DNA of 55,988 nucleotides from Candidatus Gastranaerophilales bacterium (GTDB lineage: Bacteria > Cyanobacteriota > Vampirovibrionia > Gastranaerophilales > Gastranaerophilaceae): assembly GCA_944325575.1 (NCBI GenBank), contig CALVAR010000015.1, forward strand, positions 1 to 55,988, read 5' to 3'. Positions within the stretch are counted from its first letter, which is position 1. Every line of letters starts with the position of its first letter. The notes beneath the pieces are model-generated. The model was not told the origin of the DNA. It ran no database searches and worked only from the letters and a program-made list of their open reading frames with translations. Made by a program: the position numbers and the translations under genes. This document shows, in pieces, positions 16,329 to 24,834 of this stretch.

Positions 16329-16561
16329 AGGATAATGCAGAGCCGCAAGATTTTGATTGGTTAGGCGCATACACTACGGCAATGTGTTTTTGGGGCTGGA
16401 GTGACAGCGATTTTTGGGCTGCGACACCTCGAAAATACTTTGCTGTTTTGTATAAATATGCACAGATAAAAGATACAATAAACGAAAAGCCAAAGCAGGA
16501 GGTGCTCGTAGGGAAAAGCGCACTGAGAGCTTTGAGTGATATAGTTATGAGAATGAGATGA
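16319..16561 (+). CDS. -1 frame extension of the tail assembly chaperone, gpT-like
   Basis: After the slip at 16313-16319 translation would continue as E-E-I-E-D-N-A-E-P-Q-D-F-D-W and end with ALRALSDIVMRMR at the TGA 16559-16561. It has no start codon or ribosome binding site of its own near its beginning, as expected for a frameshift-only domain. Trp/Phe-rich MCFWGWSDSDFWAATP resembles T domains of gpGT-type proteins. The fusion would be about 204 residues, from 15948 to 16561. The fusion stop was checked codon by codon. Confidence 0.75.
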   Translation, partial: EEIEDNAEPQDFDWLGAYTTAMCFWGWSDSDFWAATPRKYFAVLYKYAQIKDTINEKPKQEVLVGKSALRALSDIVMRMR

Positions 16562-17054
16562 TTTGTTTAATCAGATAAAATATGTAAATGTGCACTGGGT
16601 ATAGGGGCGTACTGCCTCTTGCCCCGTGCTTAATAAAGAACGTCATTCTTGTATATATTACGTACTTTGATGCCGGATTTTATATATTAATAATATTTGT
16701 GAATACTATGTATTAGACTTTGGTCTATCGAAAATATGAGTATGTATATTGTTATAATGATAGTTATGTGTTCAGAATCTTACCAATCGGATGTGTAAAG
16801 CCAAAACCGCCAAGATTCTAAGCTCGCTTTATTCCGCATGATGACGGGTTGAGTATTAGATTCTTCGGTCACTTTGTTCCCTCAGAATGACAGTTTGTTG
16901 GTTAGTCTCAGGATGATAAATCACCGTCATCCTGAGCGTAAGCGAAGAATCTTTTATTATTAAATTCTTGCTAGAGATACATACGAGGCACCAAACGTAC
17001 ATCTTACTATGCTCTATGGTACAAGCTAAGCCGCCTCAGACAAAATCAAATATA
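16562..17054. other. Intergenic region without a gene
   Basis: About 490 bases with no credible ORF. It holds two inverted copies of a CATCCTGAG...GAAGAATCT repeat (16858-16952) and, at 17035-17045, CCGCCTCAGAC, which recurs inverted at the left edge of the repeat region near 35,690. It separates the tail chaperone from the tape-measure cassette region. In other phages the tape-measure gene follows the chaperone directly. Confidence 0.5.
16858..16952. repeat. Inverted pair of GAAGAATCT/CAGAATGAC-type repeats
   Basis: AGATTCTTCGGTCACTTTG...CTCAGAATGACAG (16858-16893) faces CGTCATCCTGAGCG...GCGAAGAATCT (16925-16952). Repeats of this pattern are dispersed in intergenic DNA of several bacterial phyla. 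Here they form a hairpin-capable pair. Confidence 0.6.
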
Positions 17055-17102
17055 AAAAAGCATTGGAAGAAGCGAAAAAGCAGATGAGCGAAACTAACAA
17101 AA
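17055..17102 (+). pseudogene. Fragment 1 of tape-measure gene 5' end
   Basis: This matches codons 17 to about 32 of tape-measure copy 2 at 18365-18410, with the shared run continuing ACTAACAAAA. It has no start codon or ribosome binding site. It abuts the 3' end of the reverse-strand gene at 17106-17624. Confidence 0.8.
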
Positions 17103-17105
17103 TGA

Positions 17106-17624
17106 TTACTCTCGCGTCATAATCAATTCGCCCTGTTCGTTATAACAATTTTTGCCTATCCAGTGGGCCACCAATTTTTTATTTTTATCAAAAATGAATT
17201 GCTCACTTTTTGAAACATCTAGAGTAACTGAATCAAAATTACCAGATGAATCATATGTAATACGTTTGCTTGGAAAACCTTTACCTTGAGTTATAGAAAT
17301 ACCAATTAATTCCCCATTTTGATTATAATGATATGAGTTTTTTATATTCGACTTATAGCATATCGTATAATCTCCATCAGAATATGATGTAATATATCTA
17401 TCTTTATAATTCTGAGTTTTTTTATTTATAAGTATAAGATTTTTATTATAATTTTTATCATTTGCAAATTTTTTGTATTTAGCAATATTAATTTGTAATT
17501 TAATATTATCAAATGACTCAACTCTTGCAGATTGTACTGTATAATTTATCCCACCTTTTAATGTATATCCTGTTGAATATAAAAAAGTAAGCAAAAAAAC
17601 AATTATAAAAAAATATTTAGACAT
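17106..17624 (-). CDS. Exported protein, reverse-strand cassette paralogue A
   Basis: The 172-residue protein is of unknown function. A signal peptide (about 1-20, FFIIVFLLTFLYSTGYT) precedes TLKGGINYTVQSAR. The body has repeated strand patterns such as YHYNQNGELIGI and ITYDSSGNFDSV, like YD- or MORN-type short repeats. The end reads KKLVAHWIGKNCYNEQGELIMTRE. It is a clear paralogue of 17758-18279. Both lie opposite to the virion genes and converge on copies of the tape-measure 5' end. It is AT-rich cargo. A surface or envelope role is inferred only from the signal peptide. Confidence 0.65.
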   Translation of the reverse strand: MSKYFFIIVFLLTFLYSTGYTLKGGINYTVQSARVESFDNIKLQINIAKYKKFANDKNYNKNLILINKKTQNYKDRYITSYSDGDYTICYKSNIKNSYHYNQNGELIGISITQGKGFPSKRITYDSSGNFDSVTLDVSKSEQFIFDKNKKLVAHWIGKNCYNEQGELIMTRE

Positions 17625-17666
17625 AAATTAACACTAACATAACTTTTTACAGAAAGGAATATAAAA

Positions 17667-17777
17667 ATGACAATATTAAATCAAAATTATAGGAATGACC
17701 AAAGCCAATTTGAAAAAGCATTGGAAGAAGCGAAAAAGCAGATGAGCGAAATAAGATTTAGTACTCACGTGTCATAA
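17667..17777 (+). pseudogene. Fragment 2 of tape-measure 5' end, 36-codon ORF
   Basis: It has its own ACAGAAAGGA site and ATG. Codons 11-28 (DQSQFEKALEEAKKQMSE) come from 54 bases, 17697-17750, identical to 18347-18400 in tape-measure copy 2. The ORF then runs into the 3' end of the reverse gene at 17758 and stops at 17777. It could still be translated as a short peptide. Confidence 0.8.
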
Positions 17778-18279
17778 TCAACTCGCCCTGTTCGTTATAA
17801 CAATTTTTGCCTATCCAATGAGCAAGCAGTTTTTTGTTTTCATCAAAGACAAACTGTTCATCCTTTTTTACACTAATTGCAATTGAGCTTAAATTTCCAT
17901 AAATATCATAGGCAACTGATTTTTTTGGATATTTATTATTTATATAAAAGACTATTATCTCAAGTTTTCCGCTTTTATTATAAATAAAATAACGTGTAGT
18001 ATTTTCTTTAAACAATAGAGAATATTTGCCGTCAGAAAATATCTGAATTTCTCTATCACGAAATTTCAACTTATTTTTTATTATTGCATTTTTATTTTGT
18101 ATGGAATTTTTATCAAAGAAAAAAGTCTTATATTCTTGTATATTAATGTGCGGTTTTATTCCTTCAAAAGCTAATACACGTGCATTATCAACAGTATATG
18201 TAATTCCTGTTTTTAGGGTAAAAGCCCCAGCTATAAAACATATTAAGCATAAAAGTAGTATTTTGGATAATTTATTCAT
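17758..18279 (-). CDS. Exported protein, reverse-strand cassette paralogue B
   Basis: The 173-residue protein is of unknown function. It has signal peptide MNKLSKILLLCLICFIAGA and then FTLKTGITYTVDNAR, matching paralogue A throughout, most strongly at the C-terminus (KKLLAHWIGKNCYNEQGELIMTREY). The Met at 18279 is chosen because it begins the signal peptide; the frame is open to 18441 but that part lies antisense to the start of tape-measure copy 2. It diverges from that gene with 37 bases between the starts, so both promoters must lie within or across each other's leaders. Confidence 0.65.
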   Translation of the reverse strand: MNKLSKILLLCLICFIAGAFTLKTGITYTVDNARVLAFEGIKPHINIQEYKTFFFDKNSIQNKNAIIKNKLKFRDREIQIFSDGKYSLLFKENTTRYFIYNKSGKLEIIVFYINNKYPKKSVAYDIYGNLSSIAISVKKDEQFVFDENKKLLAHWIGKNCYNEQGELIMTREY

Positions 18280-18316
18280 TTTTAATAGTATAACATAAGA
18301 AATAGAAAGGATCTTT

Positions 18317-19255
18317 ATGAAAAATATAACTTTTAATAAAGATAAAGACCAAAGCCAATTTGAAAAAGCATTGGAAGAAGCGAAAAAGCAGATGAGCGAA
18401 ACTAACAAAAAGTTTGCAGATGCGATGAAAGAGTTAAACAAAATATGGAAAGATCAAAAGCAGGAGTACAAGACTCTTGTAAATGCTGTTAAAACTAACA
18501 AAATTGATTTTAGAGAACTTCTGGATGACGGTTATACTGAAGAAAAAGAACATATTGCAAACAAATACACTCTTCTGCGAAAAGGTGTTGAGTCTGACAA
18601 ATCTTTGACGGATGAACAAAAAAGCTATTTTCAAAACAGTTTTGATTATTTGGAAGATGAAGAAACTCAAAAAGCATATGATAACAGTTTTCTCGGCAAA
18701 ACGGGCAAAAAAGTTTCTTCAGAATTTGCATCGGGTTTGCAGGACATGATTAGAGGGTACAAAGATTTTTCCGATGTTATGGAAAACATGACCACAAGCA
18801 TCACCGATTATATGATAAAACAATTTACGGACAAACTTATGCAGAATATTTTTTCCGAAAACACAATGAATCTGTTTTCCGGCTTGTTTGGAAGTTTGTT
18901 TAACTGGGGCGGCGGAGCCGCAAAAAGCGCTCTCGGTTTTATAGGGTCGTTATTCACAAAACACCACTCCGGCGGAATTGTTCCCGACGGGGCAAATTAT
19001 TCTCTGCCCGGTACAGAAGAACAGCTTGCTCTTTTAAAAGGAGGAGAGAGGGTTTTGAGTCCTGCCGAAAATGTTAATTATGAAAAACAAAGAGAGTCAT
19101 CTCCCGTCATTGTAAACTCGTTTAATGTAAAAGCTTGGGATTCCAAAGATGTGAGGCAATATTTACTTGAAAACAGAGATCTCTTGAATCAAATTACTTA
19201 TCAAGGAATAAAGAATAACTATTCAAATTTGAGACATATTGTACAAAATGCATAG
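18317..19255 (+). CDS. Tape-measure C-domain tail protein (copy 2)
   Basis: The 312-residue protein has a charged, coiled-coil N-terminal half (about 8-110), then DYMIKQFTDKLMQNIF and a Gly/Phe-rich hydrophobic stretch. The C-terminal domain (GGIVPDGANYSLPG, LLKGGERVLSP, FNVKAWDSKDVR) is shared with 47-1036. Its position after the gpG/gpT chaperone and before gpK- and gpJ-like genes is the expected tape-measure position. Start: ATG 18317 with AGAAAGGA nine bases upstream. Its codons 11-28 are repeated upstream at 17697-17750, and in part at 17055-17102. No gpM/gpL genes follow; the only such gene follows copy 1. Confidence 0.8.
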   Translation: MKNITFNKDKDQSQFEKALEEAKKQMSETNKKFADAMKELNKIWKDQKQEYKTLVNAVKTNKIDFRELLDDGYTEEKEHIANKYTLLRKGVESDKSLTDEQKSYFQNSFDYLEDEETQKAYDNSFLGKTGKKVSSEFASGLQDMIRGYKDFSDVMENMTTSITDYMIKQFTDKLMQNIFSENTMNLFSGLFGSLFNWGGGAAKSALGFIGSLFTKHHSGGIVPDGANYSLPGTEEQLALLKGGERVLSPAENVNYEKQRESSPVIVNSFNVKAWDSKDVRQYLLENRDLLNQITYQGIKNNYSNLRHIVQNA

Positions 19256-19290
19256 GAGTATTATCTCTGCCGATGCTTCTATAGCGGGAT

Positions 19291-19710
19291 GATAATATGT
19301 ATTATGTAAAACCATATATTAAGCATTCGAGAGCAGATATTTCATTTTTTCGTTCCGAAAAATCCGCCCTTGCGGGTAGGATTTTAAGTCACTCTAAAAT
19401 AAAATATCTGCTCCCTATTTATTTATCAATTTTTTGAGAAAAGATTTTAGCAATAAATCAAATATTTAAAATACCTTTTGCGAAATGAATTACAGAATAT
19501 TATTTGAACAACTACAAACGAGGTAATGTCCGAGGCACGGGGAATTATTTGTATCACAAACTATCTTTGTTCTTTAGCAATTTTTACGTGCCGAGTTGCC
19601 GAGACGGGTTCAAATTATATTCTGTTTGAATGAAGCATCAGGTATTTTAAATATTTGAGTTATTGCTGATTAACTAAAATTTATTAATAAATTACATAAT
19701 ACATATTATC
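19291..19710. mobile_element. MITE-like element 3, 420 bp
   Basis: Terminal inverted repeats GATAATATGTATTATGTA (19291-19308) and complement (19693-19710). These differ from elements 1 and 2 by a T to G change in the loop of a small hairpin, and both ends carry the change. The interior in reverse complement is close to the left two thirds of element 1. It contains three nested inverted repeats, including ATATCTGCTC against GAGCAGATAT. The gap 19256-19827 holds only this element, a degenerate hairpin after the tape measure and a terminator. Confidence 0.65.
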
Positions 19711-19781
19711 AATACACAAACTAAAATTTACAATAAAATCCCTAATTAACTATCAATAACAAACAGATATATGCAAAAACT

Positions 19782-19804
19782 GCACTTAAAAAGTGCTGTT
19801 TTTT
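19782..19804 (+). terminator. Terminator before gpK-like gene
   Basis: Arms GCACTT and AAGTGC around AAA are followed by TGTTTTTT. It ends eight bases before the ribosome binding site AGAAAGGAG. Confidence 0.65.
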
Positions 19805-19827
19805 GTTGTGCAAAGAAAGGAGTATAA

Positions 19828-20199
19828 ATGGAAGAAAAAATCAAAGCTTTGCTTGAACAGATAGGACGTCCCTATGAAATGTTTAACAAAGACGGCACTT
19901 ATCAGGGGTGTTTTTATCCCGTGCAATTTTTGTATCCTAAAAAGCCAAGATATAAGCTAAGAAGTGAAAATGATGACAAAAATTATTTATACGGATTGTC
20001 AAAAATAAAGAAACATTGTATAGAAATACATCCCGCCGAACTTAAAGCGGGAGATATTATTACAACAAGATACAAAGATGAATTGCACGTTGCAATCTAC
20101 TTTGAATTTAACAAGATTATTCATGTGTTTAAAGATCACACTCTTCAAATAGGTCGATTGAAGATGTTTAAAGAATTTAGATGTTTTAGGGTGGTATAA
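19828..20199 (+). CDS. gpK-like tail peptidase, NlpC/P60 fold
   Basis: The 123-residue protein resembles the NlpC/P60 peptidase domain of tail-tip proteins. Cys28 (YQGCFYPVQF) is the likely nucleophile. The pattern LKAGDIITTRYKDELHVAIYFEFNKIIHVFKD has the typical G-D-x-(hydrophobic)...H-V-A-(I/L)-Y...I-(I/L)-H layout, with His86 or nearby as base. It lies directly before the tail hub gene, as gpK does in lambda. The stop codon TAA is followed at once by the next ATG. The domain is short and its active-site region is variant, so activity is uncertain. Confidence 0.65.
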   Translation: MEEKIKALLEQIGRPYEMFNKDGTYQGCFYPVQFLYPKKPRYKLRSENDDKNYLYGLSKIKKHCIEIHPAELKAGDIITTRYKDELHVAIYFEFNKIIHVFKDHTLQIGRLKMFKEFRCFRVV

Positions 20200-22614
20200 A
20201 TGTTATCAACAATATTATCAGCTGCATTCATGAGCGTTAGTGCAGTATTGGGATTTACGGGTGCAATAGCCGGAGGTGTATCCATAGTAGCGGGCAATAT
20301 AGCCGCTTTGGTAATATACGGCGGTCTGGCATTGAGTATGACCAAAAAGAAAACTTCGTCTTTTGATTCTGCAACTTATAACGGTGTTTTGCAAACACAA
20401 ACCGATCAGAATCTGCCGCTCCCGCTTTTATACGGAACCTGCAAGCTTGCCGGCAACAGAATCTGGCAGGACCCAAACGGACAGGTAACAATAAAAAGAA
20501 TCATTGCCTTTGCGGAAGGTGAAGTAACGGAAATTTCCGATATAAAATTAAACGACATTCCACAAAATGAAATAGCAGGTATAAGTGTAAAAAAATACTA
20601 TGGTACATCCTCGCAGGAAGTGGACTCTATAGTGGGCGGAAGCAATCAAAGCGAGAGAGCGGAAAAAGTAGGTTCACTGAAAAATGTTGCGTATGTCGCC
20701 GTTAGTGTACCGAGAAGCCAGAAAATAGATGTTAATTACAATCTTACCGCTATTGTTAAAGGCCGTAAAATCAGGGTTTACAAAAACAAATACGAATATG
20801 AAATTAAATATTCTGAAAATCCCGCATGGGTAATGTTTGATTTTTTAACCTGCTACAACGGTCTGGGCCTTTGTATCAACAATTACGGCAATATAAGTGA
20901 TGATCTGATAGATGAACTTTTGGATCTGGACAGTTTTATTGAGTCCGCCGCTTATTGTGATGAGCTTGTTGATTATATTCATTTTGATGATGACGGAAAC
21001 GAATTTATTGACAAAGTTCCGAGATTTACCTTCAACATGATATTTGATTCCCAGACTTCGGCCAGAACTTTGATAGATGAAATCTACCGTTCTTGCAGAG
21101 GCGGATTATTTTTAAAAGACGGAAAACTTCAATTCAAGATAGACAAGCCCGAACCGGTCAGTAAAGTATTTACCAGAGAAGATATAATAGAAGGTTCAGA
21201 AACTTTTGAATGTATTCCAAAAGAAGAACATTATGATATTCTAAAATGCACATTTGTCTCACCGGATCATGAATGGCAAAAGGTAGAAGCAACTGCAGAA
21301 TTGCAGGAATACACCGACGGTGTGCCTATAGAGCATAATGTAAATATTCACAGCTGCACTTCTTTTAATCAGGCGTCAAGGCTTGCCTGGTATTATGTAA
21401 ACGCAAAACGTTTACAGCCGTATTTTGGAAGTTTTTGGACAGATTACAGAGCCTATGATATAGAAGTGGGTGATGTAATATCCATAGACAGTCTTTTGAT
21501 GGGGCTTGATAATTACAAGGTAAAAGTGACAAGTGTGGTTGATGAAGATGCCGGTATTTATACAGTAAACTGGCGTACATATGATGAGCGTCTTTATTCC
21601 GATGAACTCGGCAGCAAAGAGCCCAGAGTACTTGTCAGTACGTTAGATGATATTGCCGCTTTTCCGGATGACGTAAGAAATTTTAACGTTGTTCAGACAA
21701 ACAATTTGTTTAATTTTGTTTGGGAATTGAATCAGGACAAAACAGATACTTATGAAATAAGGGTGGGTGACAGCTGGGCGAATTCCGCATTGGTTAAATC
21801 CGGAATAAAAGAAAACAATTATACCTGCGAAATAAATTCTAACGGTATATACAGATTCTGGATAAAAGCCTTTAACGGGTACAACTATTCACAAAACGCA
21901 GCCCTTGATATTGTTTCTATAGACAGCATTCCTGCCGTTAATGAAATAGTAAAGATAGATATGCTTGATAACATGACGGGTGTTCTTGATGAAACTCTGA
22001 GAATTTACAAGAAAAATATTAAGCTCAAAGAACAAGACATTAAATGGCGCAACCTTGACGAAAAATGGCTAAGTCGTTCGGGTTATTATCAGAATGTCGG
22101 AAAATGGGGTGCATCTGTACTGGACAGCGGGTCATACACAAGTCAGGTATACGACATTGGTGCGCTTTTAGAGTGTGTTGTTTCTTATGATTATCATTTT
22201 ATATCTGCAGATGAACAAAATGATGTTCTTGCGGAATGGTCATATTCTGAAGACAACATAACTTTTACGGACTGGAAACCGATAAACACAGGCACTTACA
22301 AATTCAGGTATTGCAAATTCAGGGTAACGTTAAAGTCATACAATGGTGTGCAGATTGTTTTGAAAAACTTTGTTGTAAATATTGATGTGCCGGACAAGGA
22401 TTTGGACATGGAACTGGAAATTACTGATACAGCCGGCCTAAAAATTGAATACAACTTTATCAATCCGCCGTCTATTGTGGCTACGGTAAATGATGACAGC
22501 AATGCTTATGTAGTTGTAACGGAAAAGACAAATACTTATGCGTATATAAAAGCTTACACAAACTCCGGCGAGCTTACTACCTGCAAGCTGAGTCTGCGAG
22601 CAAAAGGTTATTAG
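20200..22614 (+). CDS. Tail hub / host-specificity protein, gpJ-like
   Basis: The 804-residue protein begins with a hydrophobic segment (about 4-46), as in lambda gpI-gpJ region proteins. The segment LPLPLLYGTCKLAGNRIW at about 70-87 is the conserved start of the gpJ/putative phage tail hub domain. The central part includes PRFTFNMIFDSQTSARTLIDEIYRSCRGGLFLKDGKL, a well-known hub signature. A fibronectin-III-like domain follows at about 500-580 (FNVVQTNNLFNFVWELNQ...YEIRVG). The C-terminal third is beta-rich. It should form the tail-tip baseplate hub and carry the fibre. Starts immediately after the gpK-like gene. Confidence 0.85.
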   Translation: MLSTILSAAFMSVSAVLGFTGAIAGGVSIVAGNIAALVIYGGLALSMTKKKTSSFDSATYNGVLQTQTDQNLPLPLLYGTCKLAGNRIWQDPNGQVTIKRIIAFAEGEVTEISDIKLNDIPQNEIAGISVKKYYGTSSQEVDSIVGGSNQSERAEKVGSLKNVAYVAVSVPRSQKIDVNYNLTAIVKGRKIRVYKNKYEYEIKYSENPAWVMFDFLTCYNGLGLCINNYGNISDDLIDELLDLDSFIESAAYCDELVDYIHFDDDGNEFIDKVPRFTFNMIFDSQTSARTLIDEIYRSCRGGLFLKDGKLQFKIDKPEPVSKVFTREDIIEGSETFECIPKEEHYDILKCTFVSPDHEWQKVEATAELQEYTDGVPIEHNVNIHSCTSFNQASRLAWYYVNAKRLQPYFGSFWTDYRAYDIEVGDVISIDSLLMGLDNYKVKVTSVVDEDAGIYTVNWRTYDERLYSDELGSKEPRVLVSTLDDIAAFPDDVRNFNVVQTNNLFNFVWELNQDKTDTYEIRVGDSWANSALVKSGIKENNYTCEINSNGIYRFWIKAFNGYNYSQNAALDIVSIDSIPAVNEIVKIDMLDNMTGVLDETLRIYKKNIKLKEQDIKWRNLDEKWLSRSGYYQNVGKWGASVLDSGSYTSQVYDIGALLECVVSYDYHFISADEQNDVLAEWSYSEDNITFTDWKPINTGTYKFRYCKFRVTLKSYNGVQIVLKNFVVNIDVPDKDLDMELEITDTAGLKIEYNFINPPSIVATVNDDSNAYVVVTEKTNTYAYIKAYTNSGELTTCKLSLRAKGY

Positions 22615-22635
22615 GAGAAAAGAAAGAGGTTTTTT

Positions 22636-24204
22636 ATGGATGAAACAAGAGAATATGAATGGACGGACAATCCTACCGTTTCCGGTGAGTCGGACTGCGA
22701 TACTGATGTCCTTAACGAATGTTTAATGCATTTAAAATACAATAACTCGGGCGGTGATGCTTTCCCGATGTTTAGCACAATTGCTGTTGACCACATATTG
22801 ACAGGTGAAGAGGCAATTGGGTGGGCTTTACAGGGCTCACTGATAACAAACACGTATCCCGATGCTGTTGCACATATAAAAGATGAATATACAAATGCTA
22901 CACAAACATTAAATTACAAAAAAACAACACCCATTGTTTTGCCGGCATTTACATCAAATACCTCGGGAGGAATAACGGTTTCTGATTCACGGGGTAATTC
23001 CGATGCTTATACGCTTATTAACGGTGTTACATATAAGTATATAGGTGCTTGGAATACTTACTGGTTTAATATTGATTATGGTAAAGAAACACTTATAAAT
23101 AGCTACTTTATAAAAGCTGATTCAAACAGTAGTCCTGAATATCCAAAAGCCTGGACATTACAGGCAAGTAATGACGGTTCACAATGGGATGTTATTGATA
23201 CAAGAAGCGGACAAACATTTACACTCGGACAATCGAGAACTTTTATTGTTACAACAAATACAGCATATAAACAGTATCGTCTTGTTTTCTCGGATGGTGT
23301 TGTCTCATCCGGTAACGGTGAACTGGGGCAACTGGGATTTAATGCAGATTCTATAATTTATTCTTTTGATTACAAAAAATCACAAAACGGACATTTAATT
23401 GCGGACATATCCTGCAAATCCCAAATTGACGTATTATTCAACGAAAGAGGAATTGCAGATTTTTACATACTGGATGAAACAAACAATCAGTTCTATCTGC
23501 CTCGAACTAAATGGTTTCATCAGTTTACTGTTGATACTAATCTTGTGAATAGCTTTAATGCACCAGGATTGCCTAATATAAAAGGCTATTATGAAGATTA
23601 TCGAGCATATCCAAATAAAAATTCATCAACCGGCGTATTTAAGGGTACTACTGAATATTCCGGAGGAGGCGGTACATACAATGCAGGTACGCCGAGAGGG
23701 CAGGTTTATTTTGATGCATCAGCATATAATCCGCTCTACTCTGATACGGTTGATACAGTCCAACCTCCATCAAGCAATAAACTTTTGTATTACAAAGTAG
23801 GCAGTACTATAGTTAATGAATCTGAAATAGATGTTGAAAATTTAGTAAATGATGTACAGGCTGTGCAAGTCGAGATGGAGAATAAAGTAAATACCAATCT
23901 TTCAAATTGCACTAAACCATATATAACAGAAACCTACTCCAACGGCACAAGCTGGTATCGTGTATACTCTGACGGCTGGTGCGAGCAGGGAGGACAAATA
24001 GCTAACGGAAGTAATAATGTAACTGCGGCATTATTAAAGCCATACAAAAATACTAATTATTTAGCACTCGGCTGTGCTATTTCAAATAATAACGGAAGAG
24101 TCGGAACAGCAGGTGTCGGAATTAAAACAACAACTACCTGTTCTTTTATAAATAATTCTTACGAATTTCCTGTAGGATGGATAACAGAAGGCTACATTTA
24201 TTAA
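22636..24204 (+). CDS. Tail fibre with discoidin (F5/8 type C) domain
   Basis: The 522-residue protein follows the hub gene. Residues about 95-240 form an F5/8C-like carbohydrate-binding domain: YIGAWNTYWFNIDYG, WTLQASNDGSQWDVID and YKQYRLVFS are the expected strands. The C-terminal 110 residues begin TETYSNGTSWYRVYSDGWCEQGG, a motif common at the tip of phage fibres. The protein likely binds host surface glycans. A near-homologous fibre tip in other gut phages is probable but was not searched. Confidence 0.75.
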   Translation: MDETREYEWTDNPTVSGESDCDTDVLNECLMHLKYNNSGGDAFPMFSTIAVDHILTGEEAIGWALQGSLITNTYPDAVAHIKDEYTNATQTLNYKKTTPIVLPAFTSNTSGGITVSDSRGNSDAYTLINGVTYKYIGAWNTYWFNIDYGKETLINSYFIKADSNSSPEYPKAWTLQASNDGSQWDVIDTRSGQTFTLGQSRTFIVTTNTAYKQYRLVFSDGVVSSGNGELGQLGFNADSIIYSFDYKKSQNGHLIADISCKSQIDVLFNERGIADFYILDETNNQFYLPRTKWFHQFTVDTNLVNSFNAPGLPNIKGYYEDYRAYPNKNSSTGVFKGTTEYSGGGGTYNAGTPRGQVYFDASAYNPLYSDTVDTVQPPSSNKLLYYKVGSTIVNESEIDVENLVNDVQAVQVEMENKVNTNLSNCTKPYITETYSNGTSWYRVYSDGWCEQGGQIANGSNNVTAALLKPYKNTNYLALGCAISNNNGRVGTAGVGIKTTTTCSFINNSYEFPVGWITEGYIY

Positions 24205-24213
24205 GGAGAAAAA

Positions 24214-24813
24214 ATGTCATATACACTACAAAAACCATACACAGATACAGAACGTGCTGATTTTATTGTTCTGCACAATCATAATAACGGAAGAAAAATA
24301 GAAGAAACTTCAGCAGCGCTTTATGCGCTTGAGGCAGATGAGATTATGCAAGACGGGCAGCCTGTCAAAAACCCTGCTTATGAGGCAGAGCAGCTTGCAA
24401 ACGCTAAAGAAAACAAACTAGCCGAAAACAAAACAGCCTATGATGCGGCTCTAAAAGCAGGCGTTACCTACAAAGGTGAACTCTTTGACTGTGACACGCT
24501 GGCTGCAGTCCGCATTATGGGACAAATGGTAGCAGCACAAACCCAAGCAATCGCGGACGAAGAAACAATTGACTGGTTTGATTACAACTACAAGCCTGTA
24601 ACATTAACGATTTCCGAATTTATGGAGCTTGCAGGGCTTGTTACATTAAACACAAGACGTATTGAAACACTAAATTGCGGATTTAATACGGCTGTTGAAA
24701 ATGCTCAAACAATAGAGGAGATAGAAGCAATAGAGATTGATTACAATACCCGGCCAGTTGTAGATGAGGGTAGTGCTGATGCTGCAGGTACTGAAACAAA
24801 CGGCATACAGTAG
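24214..24813 (+). CDS. DUF4376-like fibre-associated protein
   Basis: The 199-residue protein has an N-terminal part about residue numbering of the fibre (ALEADEIMQDGQPVKNPAYEAEQ) and a helical domain (AAYDAALKAGVTYKGELFDCD, then ITISEFMELAGLV) like the DUF4376 domain. Such proteins occur next to fibre genes and may help assembly or sit in the fibre shaft. AAGGAGAAAAA precedes ATG 24214, ten bases after the fibre gene. Its acidic tail is disordered. Confidence 0.6.
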   Translation: MSYTLQKPYTDTERADFIVLHNHNNGRKIEETSAALYALEADEIMQDGQPVKNPAYEAEQLANAKENKLAENKTAYDAALKAGVTYKGELFDCDTLAAVRIMGQMVAAQTQAIADEETIDWFDYNYKPVTLTISEFMELAGLVTLNTRRIETLNCGFNTAVENAQTIEEIEAIEIDYNTRPVVDEGSADAAGTETNGIQ

Positions 24814-24834
24814 AAACAGAAAGTGAGGAAAGTG

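Noticed and set aside
18280-18441. Upstream extension of the reverse-strand gene B
   Set aside because: The open frame continues over the start of tape-measure copy 2, but the signal peptide begins at 18279 and a longer N-terminus would bury it.
6100-19690. Invertible segment between inverted copies of elements 1 and 3
   Set aside because: The copies are inverted, so inversion is possible in principle. All virion genes between them are on the same strand as those outside and an inversion would break the late region, so the present arrangement is not evidence for switching.
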